The notes below the pieces were generated by a model, which saw only the letters and a program-made list of their open reading frames with translations, searched no databases and had not been told where the DNA came from. Below, piece by piece: positions 49,870 to 60,533 of a stretch of DNA of 64,000 bases. The stretch covers positions 186,001 through 250,000 of the forward strand of contig JAHQIW010007345.1 in assembly GCA_019055375.1 (NCBI GenBank), in the 5' to 3' direction. Position 1 is the stretch's first letter, and every line of letters begins with the position of its first letter. Position numbers and translations under genes: made by a program. The DNA is from Parelaphostrongylus tenuis. Lineage: Eukaryota > Nematoda > Chromadorea > Rhabditida > Metastrongylidae.

Positions 49870-50960
49870 GTTTCTCAACAAATCATAAACCGACCTCATT
49901 CGTTGGAAACTTTTCACAGCAGTTTAGCAATCATTCAAAACCTGAGACTTTGGGTTACAGCCCCACGCTTCCGGTTCTCGAAAAAGCCTTTTTCTGATGT
50001 TGTTGCAGAAGGAGATTTCTTGTGTTACAGACGTAATATTTCTCGCCGGACAGTTCCCTTGCTTTGGAATATTGAGAGTCATACGATAGCGTAATCGTTC
50101 CTACTTTCAATGCTGTGCTTATACAGTGAAGAGACCGTTTCTCTGAAATGCCGTAAGTAAAATAAGTTGAATCTCATCTGCGATCAAGGGGGTCTTCGGA
50201 CAATTCACGTGCGGCTGCCTGACGCACCCACGTGCGCTGCCGCGATGGCAGACCCTGCACCGGTTTTGAGACATCGCGCCAGCGCATGCAGCTGCCTCAG
50301 TCAGCCACATGTGAATGGCCGAGGAATACCTTGAACGCAAATGGAAATTCAACTTGTTTTGTAACTTAGAAAATTGAGTTGTGAGCTAAAACACGGCCTC
50401 AGGCGAAATCGCATATCCGACCAAACCTGTTAAAGGTTAGTGGGTGATAGCTAACATAGAGATGTTGAAGAATGAATGGTCGGGCAAATGTGCCTTACTG
50501 GTGTAGTGGTTTAGAGCACGCGTCCCCGGATAGTATGAAACGCGGGTTCGATTCCCGCCTGAGGCCGTGTTTTTGCTCACCACTAAATTCTCTAAGTTAT
50601 ATAAGTAATATCATAACACTGCGAAATAAGCAGTAGAAATACTATAAATTCAACTTGTTTTGCCTGCTATGTTTTAGAGAAACGATCTTTTGGGATATAA
50701 GCACAGTATTGGAATCAGAAACGATCACCCTATCGCATGATTACCAATAGTCCAAAGAAAAGCTGTGTCCGACGAGAAATACGTGTGTCTGAGACAAAAA
50801 TTTGTGTGGATTTTTCAGCGTTTTGAAAGGGTTTTTTCGAAAACCGCCGACGTGGGGCTGTAGCCGTAAATCTAGGTTTTCAGTGGTTACCAACACTCCT
50901 ATGGAAACATTTTCTCCAACAAATGAGATCGATTTTTCATTTCTCTCTCTATAATCAGAA
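49870..50960. repeat. Foldback element M1 (family M), interrupted by a SINE
   Basis: Left arm from about 49870 (AACCTGAGACTTTGGGTTAC, GCATACGATAGCGTAATCGT-like blocks) to about 50220; right arm from about 50280 to 50960, with the reverse complements (CCCTATCGCATGATTACC, GACGTGGGGCTGTAGCC, AACACTCCTATGG). The same arms form the foldback at 62.2-62.95 kb. The right arm is split by the insertion at 50362-50645. Confidence 0.65.
50362..50645 (+). mobile_element. Palindromic tRNA-SINE with 17-bp target-site duplication
   Basis: The 284-bp insert is flanked by AAATTCAACTTGTTTTG at 50345-50361 and 50646-50662. The right half is a plus-strand tRNA-like module (GTGTAGTGGTTTAGAGCACG, B box GGGTTCGATTCCC, CCTGAGGCCGTG, TTTTTGCTCACCAC). 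The left half begins with the inverted end of the same module (GAGCTAAAACACGGCCTCAG). The outermost bases are inverted repeats (TAACTTAGAAAATT and AAATTCTCTAAGTTA). A 17-bp duplication suggests target-primed insertion by a LINE-type enzyme. Confidence 0.75.
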
Positions 50961-51888
50961 AAAATCAGTATTTCGATTAGAAAGTTGGTTTGGATGATAA
51001 ATAAACGCATAGCATAAATCATTTTCCTTATCTTTTCTTAAATTCACAAATATCCTACTTAATATCCGTAAATCATCAATACCGTGATTATTCTCCGATT
51101 ATGATTCACAAGCAGAGGTCTGCGATTGGATACACTTCATTCTAGATTGGATCACACACACTCCTTTTTCGAACACCTAACACTAATTTCTCGCAATCAA
51201 GTTCAATTTCAAACGAAACAAACGACATTTATTAGAACATTCACAAGAACAATGTTCATAGATGGGCGAAACAATACTAACAGAAAGTAACAATTACAAC
51301 ATTCGACTTTCTCTGTATAGAAGAAATAACTTCTCAAGACAACGCATTTTATACCTTTCATGAAGTCTATCATGGCACATGTAGTAATAGACGTGCGTTT
51401 CTGCTTTATCATGTTGAACCTCATTTGTAGGATGTTCTTTCGGTTGAATCAGGCGTCTTTGAGAGAAAAATCGGCGCCGAGCAATATACACTGGGAGTAA
51501 AGTGGATAAGATCACTTCACACTGTAGTGATTTGCTACCACTGCACGCCACGTGATAAGATGAGCTCAAAATATGCTGCTAGAATGTACTGAGATTCTAA
51601 GCAAGATCTTGCAAAACAGTCGAATAAGAAGAAACTTTACTGAGTCTTTGACATATAGAATATGTGTGACGATGCACAATAACCAGCTTTCTGTTTCATT
51701 CGAAACAGGAATAAACATAACATTATCCATGTACCTCGTTGAAAAAAATTTGCTAACATCCGCGGAAAATCCAAATTTCGTGTTTGTTCCACAATTCATG
51801 GGTGATCTCAGGAATATTTCCATTACAAACTCACATGGCAACGCTATACACATTGACTGATTCGTTGACTCGTCGAAAACGCGAGCGA

Positions 51889-52148
51889 GACAATGCCAAA
51901 CCTCACCCTGCAAAGAAGATTAAGGAAAAGTTCAATAAGCTGGAGGGAGACGAAGCCTTGCTCACTCAGCCGACAGTTCAGATTCTGCGCCTCCCGATTA
52001 CGGTCCAATTTCCGCTCAATACAACATTTTCTGCGCGGACGCCGGTTCGAGACATTTGATCAGGATGAAGAGGCATGTCAGGAGTTTTTGCCAGTAGCTT
52101 GCAGATCTTAGGCAGAAGATCGTGTCCAATGATGGTCTCTATTCTGAA
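51889..52148 (+). pseudogene. Mariner transposase C-terminal relic
   Basis: Three frames carry consecutive pieces of a mariner catalytic domain. DNAKPHPAKKIKEKF starts at 51889 (family pattern HDNARPH). SAPPDYGPISAQYN holds the third catalytic Asp near 51996. QHFLRGRRFETFDQDEEACQ follows, then LADLRQKIVSNDGLYSE (family pattern L..RW.KCV..DG.YF). At least two frameshifts and a missing upstream two thirds show it is dead. The sequence after it matches that after the relic at 55.6 kb, so both come from one subfamily. Confidence 0.75.
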
Positions 52149-52549
52149 AAAAATTGTTGCTGTTTTTAACTGATTTTTATAAACTTGAATTTTCAGCGAG
52201 TGTTAAGGACAATTTTTCTCGACCTATTTATATTGTTGATTGAATATTAGTCGGACTTGCTCAAGCATATTATTACTGACGATGTCAATTTGCGATTGGC
52301 TCAAGTACAAATATTCGAACCACAAGAATTGTGGGACTTATGAGACAATTTAAAACTAATTCAAAGCTTCCATACCCCAAATCATTGTTAGATAATGTTT
52401 TATTACCTCTGCGGCGCGGTCGCATCTTTATGAGTAACCTGAAGCAGGATATTATTACAAGTAATACACTAAACTTGTCGAAGAATACGTACTACGAAGA
52501 TAATAAGCTTACCCGTGCACAGTTCATCAGATCGCAGTCTTCATAAGTG

Positions 52550-52557
52550 GTGTTGTG

Positions 52558-52588
<31 letters not shown>

Positions 52589-52602
52589 TGTGTGTGTGTG
52601 TC
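52550..52602. repeat. (GT)n microsatellite
   Basis: GT dinucleotide run with a single GG interruption, ending in TCTGTAAAG. Confidence 0.9.
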
Positions 52603-53615
52603 TGTAAAGCGAGCCTAAAAGGAAAAATTCATCGCTGAAGCGAAGCCTTGAACCAAGCGATATGAAGGGCTTTTTTCACTCATAAGATGTGGTTTCCTAC
52701 TAGGCGGTGTAGGAATACTTACTACTTATGGGACTGCTTGGAACACAGCACAGCTTTTAGCGGTATTTAACTGTTTAAGAAGAAAAGATAATGTGTAAAG
52801 GCAGAACTATTAGAACGATCACGATCAAGTTGATCACGTCCTTTTTGTGCTACGACATGTTGTCTACGTGAACGTTTTCGGTACCCTTCAACAAGTACGG
52901 TACAACTGGAACTGTCCAAGCTTTCAACCATTTCACGATTTACTGCTACACTTATCAATCATAAACAGTTATATCCCCATGGATACATCTATTGACCGCC
53001 GTATCTCAACCTCCTCTCGAGCGATTTCGACAGCTTCACTCCTCAAATTTAATTTGATCATACGGCTAAAAATATAAGGCAGAGCAGCAGACAATAAAAG
53101 TGAAAATATTCACTTCAACGAACGCAAATGAGATATAAGAGAAAGATATTTATCTTCCAAAAAAATCATTCATCTGATTTTTAACAGACAGACGCGTCTT
53201 TAGAGCTCCTGATTCGAAAGTGGGGAATGCAGCGATCAAGCGATCATTGTCCGTAGAGCATAGATATCATTATAGCAAACTCCGAAGGGAGTTTTGCTAG
53301 CTTTTCGGGAACTACGTGATATTTAGGCAACGCAGATAGTCCATGACCTCATAGAGCAAGTGGTATCGCAGAGGTTCGAGGATCTTAAACAGAAAATGTA
53401 TCCAAGTGACGAGGGCGGCGCCCAGCTGCCACCAACCTCAACAGGCAGTTCTATCGCCGGGCATCATTCGAATGGTTGTTTGACCTCATCCGGAGCACCT
53501 CACCTCAAATCGTAATCGACCCATCATTGCTCTCTTCACACAATCTGGTTGTCGTGTATCTAATTGCTATCATAAGGTTGTGTACATATAATTGTTATAT
53601 GAACTCAATAGAATT

Positions 53616-53675
53616 GTGAGCGGAACATAGCGCTTTCGTGGCGAAGCGAACTCACTTAGGCTATGCTCGGCTCAC
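53616..53675. other. Strong 60-nt stem-loop with an internal hairpin
   Basis: GTGAGCGGAACATAGC at the start pairs with GCTATGCTCGGCTCAC at the end (two mismatches in sixteen). Inside, GCTTTCGTGGCGAAGC forms a second hairpin, leaving CGAACTCACTTAG as a single-stranded joint. Could be a structured RNA or a small foldback; no family recognised. Confidence 0.45.
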
Positions 53676-53825
53676 CACCGCGGTTAAGGGATTCTGCCCA
53701 TATATAATCAGCAGTGACCCACTCCTAATACACCATATATTCAACCTCTGGATCCCACCGTTGGCTTGTTATTCTGGGGCCAGCATAACAAACCAAACGG
53801 GCTCCGCCGCCTAGTCATGCTCTGT

Positions 53826-53912
53826 AACTTACAATAACATCATCACTTACAGTAACACCGTCAGCTATAATAACACCACTTACCATAACACTGTCGCTTA
53901 CGATAACATTCA
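53826..53912 (+). repeat. Minisatellite, about 18-bp unit, about five copies
   Basis: Successive variants of CTTACAATAACATCATCA: CTTACAGTAACACCGTCA, GCTATAATAACACCACT, TACCATAACACTGTCG, CTTACGATAACATTCAT. Confidence 0.75.
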
Positions 53913-54839
53913 TAAGATCGTCAGATGACGATACATCTCATTAATACATCACATATTGACTTAGGCATATGTTCACATAACGATATGTTGCAATCATGTA
54001 CATATCATTATTGTAATCTTATTATAGTGATACATGTATATTATAGGTTGTTTGGTATAACCCATATAAAAGATATGAACTTTGCGCTTTTGTCCGTTGC
54101 GAGATACAAGTTGGAAGCAGATCAAAACAACAAGACCACTGAACCTTCACCACAATCATGATTATACAGGGCTCCATGATATGCAAATCGTAAATTGAAG
54201 TCATAGCTAAATAGAGAAATGACACAATAAAACTTTTTCCTTTCACCATACTTAGTTTTCGTGACCATGTTGGTATGACCTGTCGAAAGCCTCCCATATC
54301 AAATATTCGATATCTGTCCTACTCCATAGCATCTAATTTTTTGTTGATTAGTAGGATAAAATAAGGTGTAGACTGCAGTCATAATGAACGTTAGGGAGTC
54401 GCGTCGTCACTATCGTAAACAGTGATTTTCTTCTCTTTTCTAGGACTCATTGGACTTATCAGTACAGCACTTCATCAATGAATTATAACTCCATATTCAT
54501 GGGGAAGAACAATTTGAACTAAGCATCCACCCTTTTGGCGAGACATAAACGCGTTTTTGGCGTACTGATGTGATCGTCAATGAGGTTAGAGCATAATATA
54601 TGTTGAGATATCAATACTTGCTCTCTCAATGAAGCAAATGCTTTGCTTAGGCTTTCAGAGGGCATTGATGTTCGCGAATTTTCTAAATTAAGTATTATTC
54701 ATTTTTTTTTACTTGTTGCACTGGCCCATTGACTTAGTACGCAAGTTGGTATTCAAATACCTACGACACGTGAAGCCGAAGAAAAGTACTGACCATTTTC
54801 CAAAATGAAAATCTCGGACGTTCACATGGGCTAACATTA

Positions 54840-55335
54840 GCACTTAATATACTTGATGATAAGAAGTGATGTACAAAAACATTTTCGTCAGATGGGATTC
54901 GGATCCATATTTAACCCTATCCAGAGTGCGTGCCGAACCGCTGCGATGCTTACGCCCGTTTTGACACCACTTCTTCTAAGCTACAAGGCGTTATCTGGCA
55001 ACAGCCAGCCGTCAACTGATGAGCCTGGGTAATCACTATCGATAATGAACCCACCTATGTTACATCTTACCACCGCTAGAGACGGTCAAATAGGAGGAAT
55101 TCCGACTGACTATTGATACCCAATATCTGTCGACATAAGTGGGTTCAATGTCATAGCGACTACCCACGCCAGACAGTTGACGGTTAGCTGTTGACAGATA
55201 AAGGTTGTAGCGTAGAAAGAGTGGTGTCAAAACGGGCGTTGGTAGTGCAATGGTTCAGCACTGGAATATGGGTTCGAATCCCTCTTGACGCAGATGTTTT
55301 TGCACATCACTCTTTACCATCAAGTATATTACAAC
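54840..55335. repeat. Palindromic tRNA-SINE element
   Basis: The right half holds a tRNA-like module (GGCGTTGGTAGTGCAATGGT, B box GGGTTCGAATCCC, tail GTTTTTGCACATCAC). The left half is its diverged inverted copy (GTGATGTACAAAAACATTTT and GGGATTCGGATCC). Inner arms pair as well: GTTTTGACACCAC with GTGGTGTCAAAAC, and CAGCCGTCAACTG with CAGTTGACGGTTAG. Same plan as the insert at 50362-50645. Confidence 0.65.
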
Positions 55336-55591
55336 ACATTACATCGCTAAAGGCGGTCAAAAAAAGAACTCTGATTGATTAGCATTCGAGTTAATAGTGA
55401 AGATTTTACCCGTAAGGTTCTTACAAGTTCATACGAAGGTCCATAGAGCCAGCGTTAGAGAAAATACGGTAACTATCGCCTCACAATCGTTCAACTGTGA
55501 ACGTTTGATATGAGTTTAATATCTAAGTATCTATCTATCTATTATCTAAGTAAGTATCTAGATAATGCCCAACGAATGGTATTTCGAGCAG

Positions 55592-55760
55592 ATCCGGAAG
55601 CTTGCAGATCGTTGGCAGGTGATCGTCGCGAAAACCATGGTCTTTGCTTTGAAAAATAATAATTGTTGTTTTTAGCCGGATTTGTGTAGAAATTTTGAAT
55701 TTCGGCGCGTTTTTAAGGAGCTGTTTCTCTTAACCTAGTAATTGTGGTTTAATATTACGT
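55592..55760 (+). pseudogene. Mariner transposase extreme C-terminal relic
   Basis: IRKLADRWQVIVAKTMVFAL resembles the mariner C-terminal end (H.L..RW.KCV...G.YF). The following non-coding stretch aligns with that after the 52.1-kb relic (TTGTTGTTTTTAGCC, TTTTGAATTTCGGCGCG, TTAAGGAGC). No other transposase part is present. Confidence 0.55.
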
Positions 55761-56644
55761 ATGTTGAAATGACCAGTGAATGCTAATTTTGTGGCCGTGG
55801 TTTCAACAACATGAATCAGCTGTCAGTGTACATGACGCGAGTCGTCATGACGTCCTAAGTGGCATGGATCAAGCAGTTCTTCACAAAATATCCTTATCCT
55901 AATGGAATTCCCAGTTTCAGATTATCTTCTTAAAAAAACCGGCCATCTAAACAACGTGTGATGAGACCAACTAATGGCAAGGAGTGGAGTGCAGATCAGA
56001 TGAACGGCGCCAAGAAGTCTAAGGGCAGCTAAGAAGCGGGTCAACATTCAAATCTGACTTTCTTGAGATCAGCCACTTGGTACACAGCAGTTGAAATCGC
56101 TGCGTACATCGTGGTTTCTCAAAGCGGCGCGCGATTTTCGGTGTTAGACAGGGTTCTTTTCCGTTTCAAAAAAATTTCTATGTTTCTCGTTAAACTCTAA
56201 TAGTGCACGACTCTTATACGCTTTTGATTCATGTATAACTTTCATGTGTCAAGATAGCACTCTTATGCTATGCAATCATACTACTTTTGGGGTCTGTCAA
56301 GTTCTACTAAGGTGTACAAAGGACGTTATGATATAAACCTTCCAGTTTTTGAATCCTCATGTTCAACATAGTACCAAAAGATCATTTTAATGAGTGAAGA
56401 CTAGAAAACAACGAATTCACCGAGACGATACTGCGCATTGCATGTAATGTCAGTTAATCGATAACTCGAAAAAAATTTCATATTACCCGAGTACTTTAGC
56501 GGTGAACTCCGAAGAAACTACAGGACAGGCCCGTTTCTACCGTTCCATGGGTATCAAAACTGTTATTATATATATCTTTCGCTCTTTGAACATTAGTTAT
56601 TGAGGTAAATTTTGTCACCGGAAAGGACCACTAAGTTTAGCTGC

Positions 56645-56950
56645 TCTACTTGCTCATGGCGCAATGGTTAGAGGTGCTCTGCGTCGCACACGAGGTCAAT
56701 GATTCGATCTCGCGCTCATGGCTCACAAGCCATCCTCCCTCCGGGGTCGGTAAAGCGGTACCAGTTTGGTCTCGCACTCGTCTGGAAGGATAAGCAGCAC
56801 TGCCTCGATACAGCGGGAGGCCACCGCGAGTCATTGTAAAGGCCAATTATGCATTCAAGCACCTCAAGCGGTGTCAAAAATTGATAACAAGTGCATGGCG
56901 CATCCCCTCAGGGATTATTCAACGCCGAGAGCTTTATGATTTTATCCTAC
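56645..56950 (+). repeat. SINE family S, most complete copy
   Basis: Head ATGGCGCAATGGTTAGAGGT with CTCTGCGTCGCACACGAGGT and B-box-like GATTCGATCTCGC, a middle with CGGGGTCGGTAAAGCGGTAC and GGATAAGCAGCACTGCC, CCACCGCGAGTCATTGTAAA, AATTATGCATTCAAGCACC, and a tail ending CGAGAGCTTTATGATTTTATCC. I used it as reference for the other copies. Confidence 0.8.
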
Positions 56951-57884
56951 ATGCTCGTTTTTTAGCTGAATGTTCTTCCTGATATCCTCTGCCTACTCCG
57001 ATCTCGACCTCTCCAAATCACATTGATGAGACCATTTTCAGCTTCTTGGGGCGTACTACTATCTCTATGAGCAATTTTTTTCTGTGCAACTTATTTCAAT
57101 GCATGGTTCAAATTGAATTTCTTATTTATAGCTATTTTGTGAGAAGAAGTGTTCATAAGCGAATACTTCTTGAGTTGTAGAAGATCCTTTATTTTTGAAG
57201 TGCACCTTGTGAATTGTTGTGAGTTGTGATGAATTCTATGCAGGAAGCGTCAAGTCTTAGCTGTAATGGAGCCGCTAACCGTGAAAATTGTAAGGAGACT
57301 AATCAAATACTCTGAATGGAACATTTGGTCATGTATCCATATCAAGACTTTAAAGTCCTGCTCAATTGTCTGTTGGCTAACACGTGAGTTCAAGGCGGCT
57401 CAGTGCTCACGTGCTAACAGCTAATCGACTTCTACAACTCGATTCATGACCAATGTCAGAGAGTTTTTTAGACCAGAGAAATTCCTACAAAACGCAGATG
57501 ATAGCTGAGTGGAAGAGGACTGTGCCGGAAAGATGAAAGAATCTATTTCATATCAGTACACATTTTATGCAAGAAAAAACTGTAACCGGTACTGATATAT
57601 AGCTCAAATTGGTGTTAATCGGTGCTGAATGTTTATAAATTATTGAAAATGAAATAAATATCTTGAGTGTAAGGTTTAGAACAGGCCCATGTAAAACAAG
57701 AGTACGCAATGATTAATACGCGTTCTTTCTACTGCTTGCACCTACGTAGTACTAGGTTGAGGAAAAAGTTCCTGAACACTCGTTGAAAATTAAAATTCTA
57801 TCACAATTCAAATTAAGCAGCATTAATTAATCTGTTTAATTTAAATTATAAATATATTAAAATAAAGTTATACTAGAGAGTGGC

Positions 57885-57985
57885 GTGCAAAATGGGGCGT
57901 CAGCAGTGAAACGGGTTAGAGCAAGCAAGATAGAGTGAGATGTGGGTTCGAGTCGAGCCTGACACGAAAGTTTTGCACATCACTA
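57885..57985 (+). repeat. tRNA-like SINE head (family T)
   Basis: GGGGCGTCAGCAGTGAAACG, GGTTAGAGCAAGCAAGATAG, B box GGGTTCGAGTCG, CCTGACACGAAAG, then the family tail TTTTGCACATCAC. Preceded by AT-rich DNA; no inverted partner seen. Confidence 0.6.
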
Positions 57986-58621
57986 CATCAAAGAAAATAA
58001 TTATTTTTCAAATAAAGATTATCATTATCGCGATCTTCTGCCAACGATCCGCAGGCCTCCGGATGTGCTTGGTAGTTTATTCCTCGGGGTTTGAACAATT
58101 CGGTGTCCACGCAGAAAATGATCTATTGAAAGGAAAAGAGCATAATTGGACGGCGCAGCATCTGCGTTGTAGACTGGGTGTGGCAAGACCTCGACACCTT
58201 CTGAATCGTCAATTCATTTTCCTTAGTGTTCTTTACGATGTGAGGTTTGGAAGTCTTAATGAAACAGAGCGCGCTTTCCACGAATCATGTTCAGATAATC
58301 CTTTGAAGTCTTTTCCTTCTCATGGAAATACTACTATATTCCCATGAACTCATACAACCGGTACTGTGTGGAGCAAACATGAAATTTGATCTTTTCACGT
58401 ATATTGGGGAACTCTTTCCTCAATCTAGTGAAACAATCTCCATGAAAACTCGAAAGACCGACTTTCTTGAAACCTCGGCATGTTAATAATATAACCTTTG
58501 AAAATGATAAGAAAACCTTAAAAAAATTAACCTTTATTTAGAGCTTCACGAGGTTGGTATCTTTTTCCCCAATCGATTGTTCTTCCTTCCAGTCGATGGG
58601 TTTTCGCGTTTGCTTGTGCCT

Positions 58622-58650
58622 GACGTTTCGGCAAATACGCCTTCTTTCAG
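58622..58650 (-). ncRNA. Hammerhead-like motif in the 3' part of the minus Penelope copy
   Basis: Minus strand CTGAAAGAA, GGC-GTATTT-GCC, GAAACGTC. The order of core, stem II, GAAA and a GTC triplet is that of a minimal hammerhead, but an extra A disturbs the core and stem III has no loop. Stem I pairing is weak. Treat as a remnant or a motif that would need a dimer. Confidence 0.3.
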
Positions 58651-58885
58651 AGCCTGAACGTATCAATCGTTGTAGCGTTATTTATATGACTATATACTGT
58701 GAGAGAAAAAAATAAATAAATAAATTGAAAATCTACGGTGTTGATAAGCGATAACTAATTCGGGGAAGCCACTCACCTTACCATCTAATTCAGGGACTAC
58801 CTATGTTGCTAGCGCCAAGGTGACGTATGAGCCCGCCCCCGTGTCACTAGGTCAAATTATGGATAGGTGCCATCTGAGACCCATG

Positions 58886-60533
58886 CTAGAAAATCAATCT
58901 GAGATAAGGTGCCATGTGGTTGGTTATGTTAAGGCACTCGCCCTTTTTGTTCATTTGCGGGTTTCTGGAATTTATCCACAAAGCTTCAAGGGTCTTTCGC
59001 GCCGATGTTTTTGGTTCGTGTCCTAGGATTTTGACTACTACCTCGAAGTCGTCATCGTTGTGCCTTTGCATCCTGTGTGTACCTAGAGGTTTACTTGGGT
59101 CTTTACTTGTTTTTCCGTCTAGGTGTTCTTTAATGCGGACGTGAAGTGGTCTGCCTGTTTCGCCAATATATTCGCCACCACATGTCTTACAAGAGATAAG
59201 GTATATTGTACCTACGCTCATGCAATCGCCGTCTCTACCGTTGGGACAAATAACGCAGTCCTTTGTATTACATAGACGGTCATACAAGCGGTTTCGAACT
59301 AATTGACGACGCAGTGTTTTGGGTGAAATTTCTACAATTCCTACAGAATCTTCTAGACCACTGTTTTTTAGACACTTTCTAATAGCGGTACTGACTTCGT
59401 CTGTTATGAAAGGTAGTTTAAGAGGTACCTTATTGTTTAGGTGTGGCGCCCTGTCGTTCTCATTGCGAGGCTTTTCGCTCCTTTTGGGCTTAACGTTAGT
59501 TTTTCTTTTTTCTTTATACCCATTAGAAATGGCTATTTTTCGCGCTAAGTCTAGTGATTCCCTTCTTTCATCGTCTCCTGTACAGACACTTACAGCTGTT
59601 CGATACATATTTCGGATAAGTGCCTTTTTAGTATGTGAGGGATGGGAAGAAAGGTAATGTACCAAGATGTTTTTGTTACTAGGCTTGCGATACCATTTTG
59701 TGCTATAGCCACTTTCATTAAGTTGAACTTGAACGTTCAAGGAGGGAAGCCAGCTCTCTGAATTTTGTTGTTCTCGCGTCAACTCAATAAACTCTGACTG
59801 TCCGTTCAGGATTTCAAAGTACTTATCGATCTCCTCTTGTGTAGAGCAGATGATAAAACAATCGTCTATATAGCGACAGTAGAGTATTGGACGCCGATGG
59901 AGAACTGTAGCTTCCACTTTTGACATGAAAGCGATGGCTAAGCTGGGTGCTAGTCTTTGCCCCATTGCCAACCCTCTAATTTGAGCGAAATATTTTCCCG
60001 ACCACCTAAATATCGAACAGCTTAAACATGACTTAAGGAGTGTGACAAGCTGTTGGACCGACAAGCCAAACATATCTACGTTTTCTATGTTTTCTATCAG
60101 TAATTCATGAGTGGCTTGTATTGCGACGTCATTTGAGACGTTTGTATAGAGCGCTGTAACATCAAACGACTGCATTACAAACGTATGATTTGGACGCGCA
60201 TTTTTAAGGTGCTCGAGGAATATATTGGTGATGGGGAGATGGGTTGGTATGAACTTCAGTAACTGCGACAAAATTAGACCAAGAAACCATGTTATCCTAT
60301 CCGTCGGCCCGCCTACACAGCTAATGACTGGTCTAATTTTGAACGTAGAAGGATCGGTAGACCCAAAATCATTAGTAGAAATTTTATGTGTTTTAATGAG
60401 TGTGTATAAAACGAGGCAAGTTGGTGATTCAATTTTTAGTTGACGGATAAGAGATTGTTGTAAACCCGCAGCTTTCGCCGTTCGGACCCATTCTTCGTTT
60501 AATTTTCGGCATTGTGATTTATATTCTATACAA
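58886..60533 (-). CDS. Penelope-like reverse transcriptase with GIY-YIG endonuclease, 5'-truncated
   Basis: The frame is open from the junction near 60533 to the stop at 58886, roughly 548 codons, with no ATG needed inside; an N-terminal part of the usual protein is missing. In order: CLVLYTLIKTHK and FKIRPVISCVGGPTDR (fingers), MQSFDVTALYTNV (motif A with the first catalytic Asp), GLAMGQRLAPSLAIAF (motif B), YCRYIDDCFII (motif C, YIDD), SWLPSLNVQV, then a basic linker (YKEKRKTNVKPKRSEK). A Cys pair (KDCVICPNG) precedes the GIY-YIG domain: GTIYLISC, GEYIGETGRPLHVRIKEH and a late Glu in KTLEALWIN. All catalytic motifs are intact, so this copy could be enzymatically competent but for its truncated start. 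Copying its own RNA onto nicked chromosomal DNA is the known role of the family. Confidence 0.88.

Larger units (their letters stand above)
48629..58433. other. Repeat-rich region downstream of the four-exon gene
   Basis: No cellular gene identified. Holds foldback M1 with an inserted tRNA-SINE, a mariner relic, a GT microsatellite, a stem-loop, a minisatellite, a palindromic tRNA-SINE, a second mariner relic and SINE copies, each listed separately. Between 48629 and 49860, and between 55770 and 56640, I see nothing assignable. Confidence 0.55.

Noticed and set aside
50494..50566. Candidate true tRNA gene
   Set aside because: A and B boxes and a T arm are good, but the anticodon arm does not form and the module sits in a SINE with target-site duplication.
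51566..51913. 115-codon minus-strand and 95-codon plus-strand overlapping frames
   Set aside because: Mutually overlapping, without motifs; the only supported coding remnant nearby is the mariner relic from 51889.
55015..55045. CTGATGAGCC inside the palindromic tRNA-SINE
   Set aside because: No GAAA strand or cleavage triplet at a usable distance; the match is part of the palindrome arm.
57940..58347. 135-codon plus-strand open frame
   Set aside because: It starts inside a tRNA-like repeat and shows no motif; composition looks like chance.
59319..59657. 112-codon plus-strand frame
   Set aside because: It is the antisense shadow of the Penelope RT/endonuclease frame, as are the similar frames opposite the plus copy.
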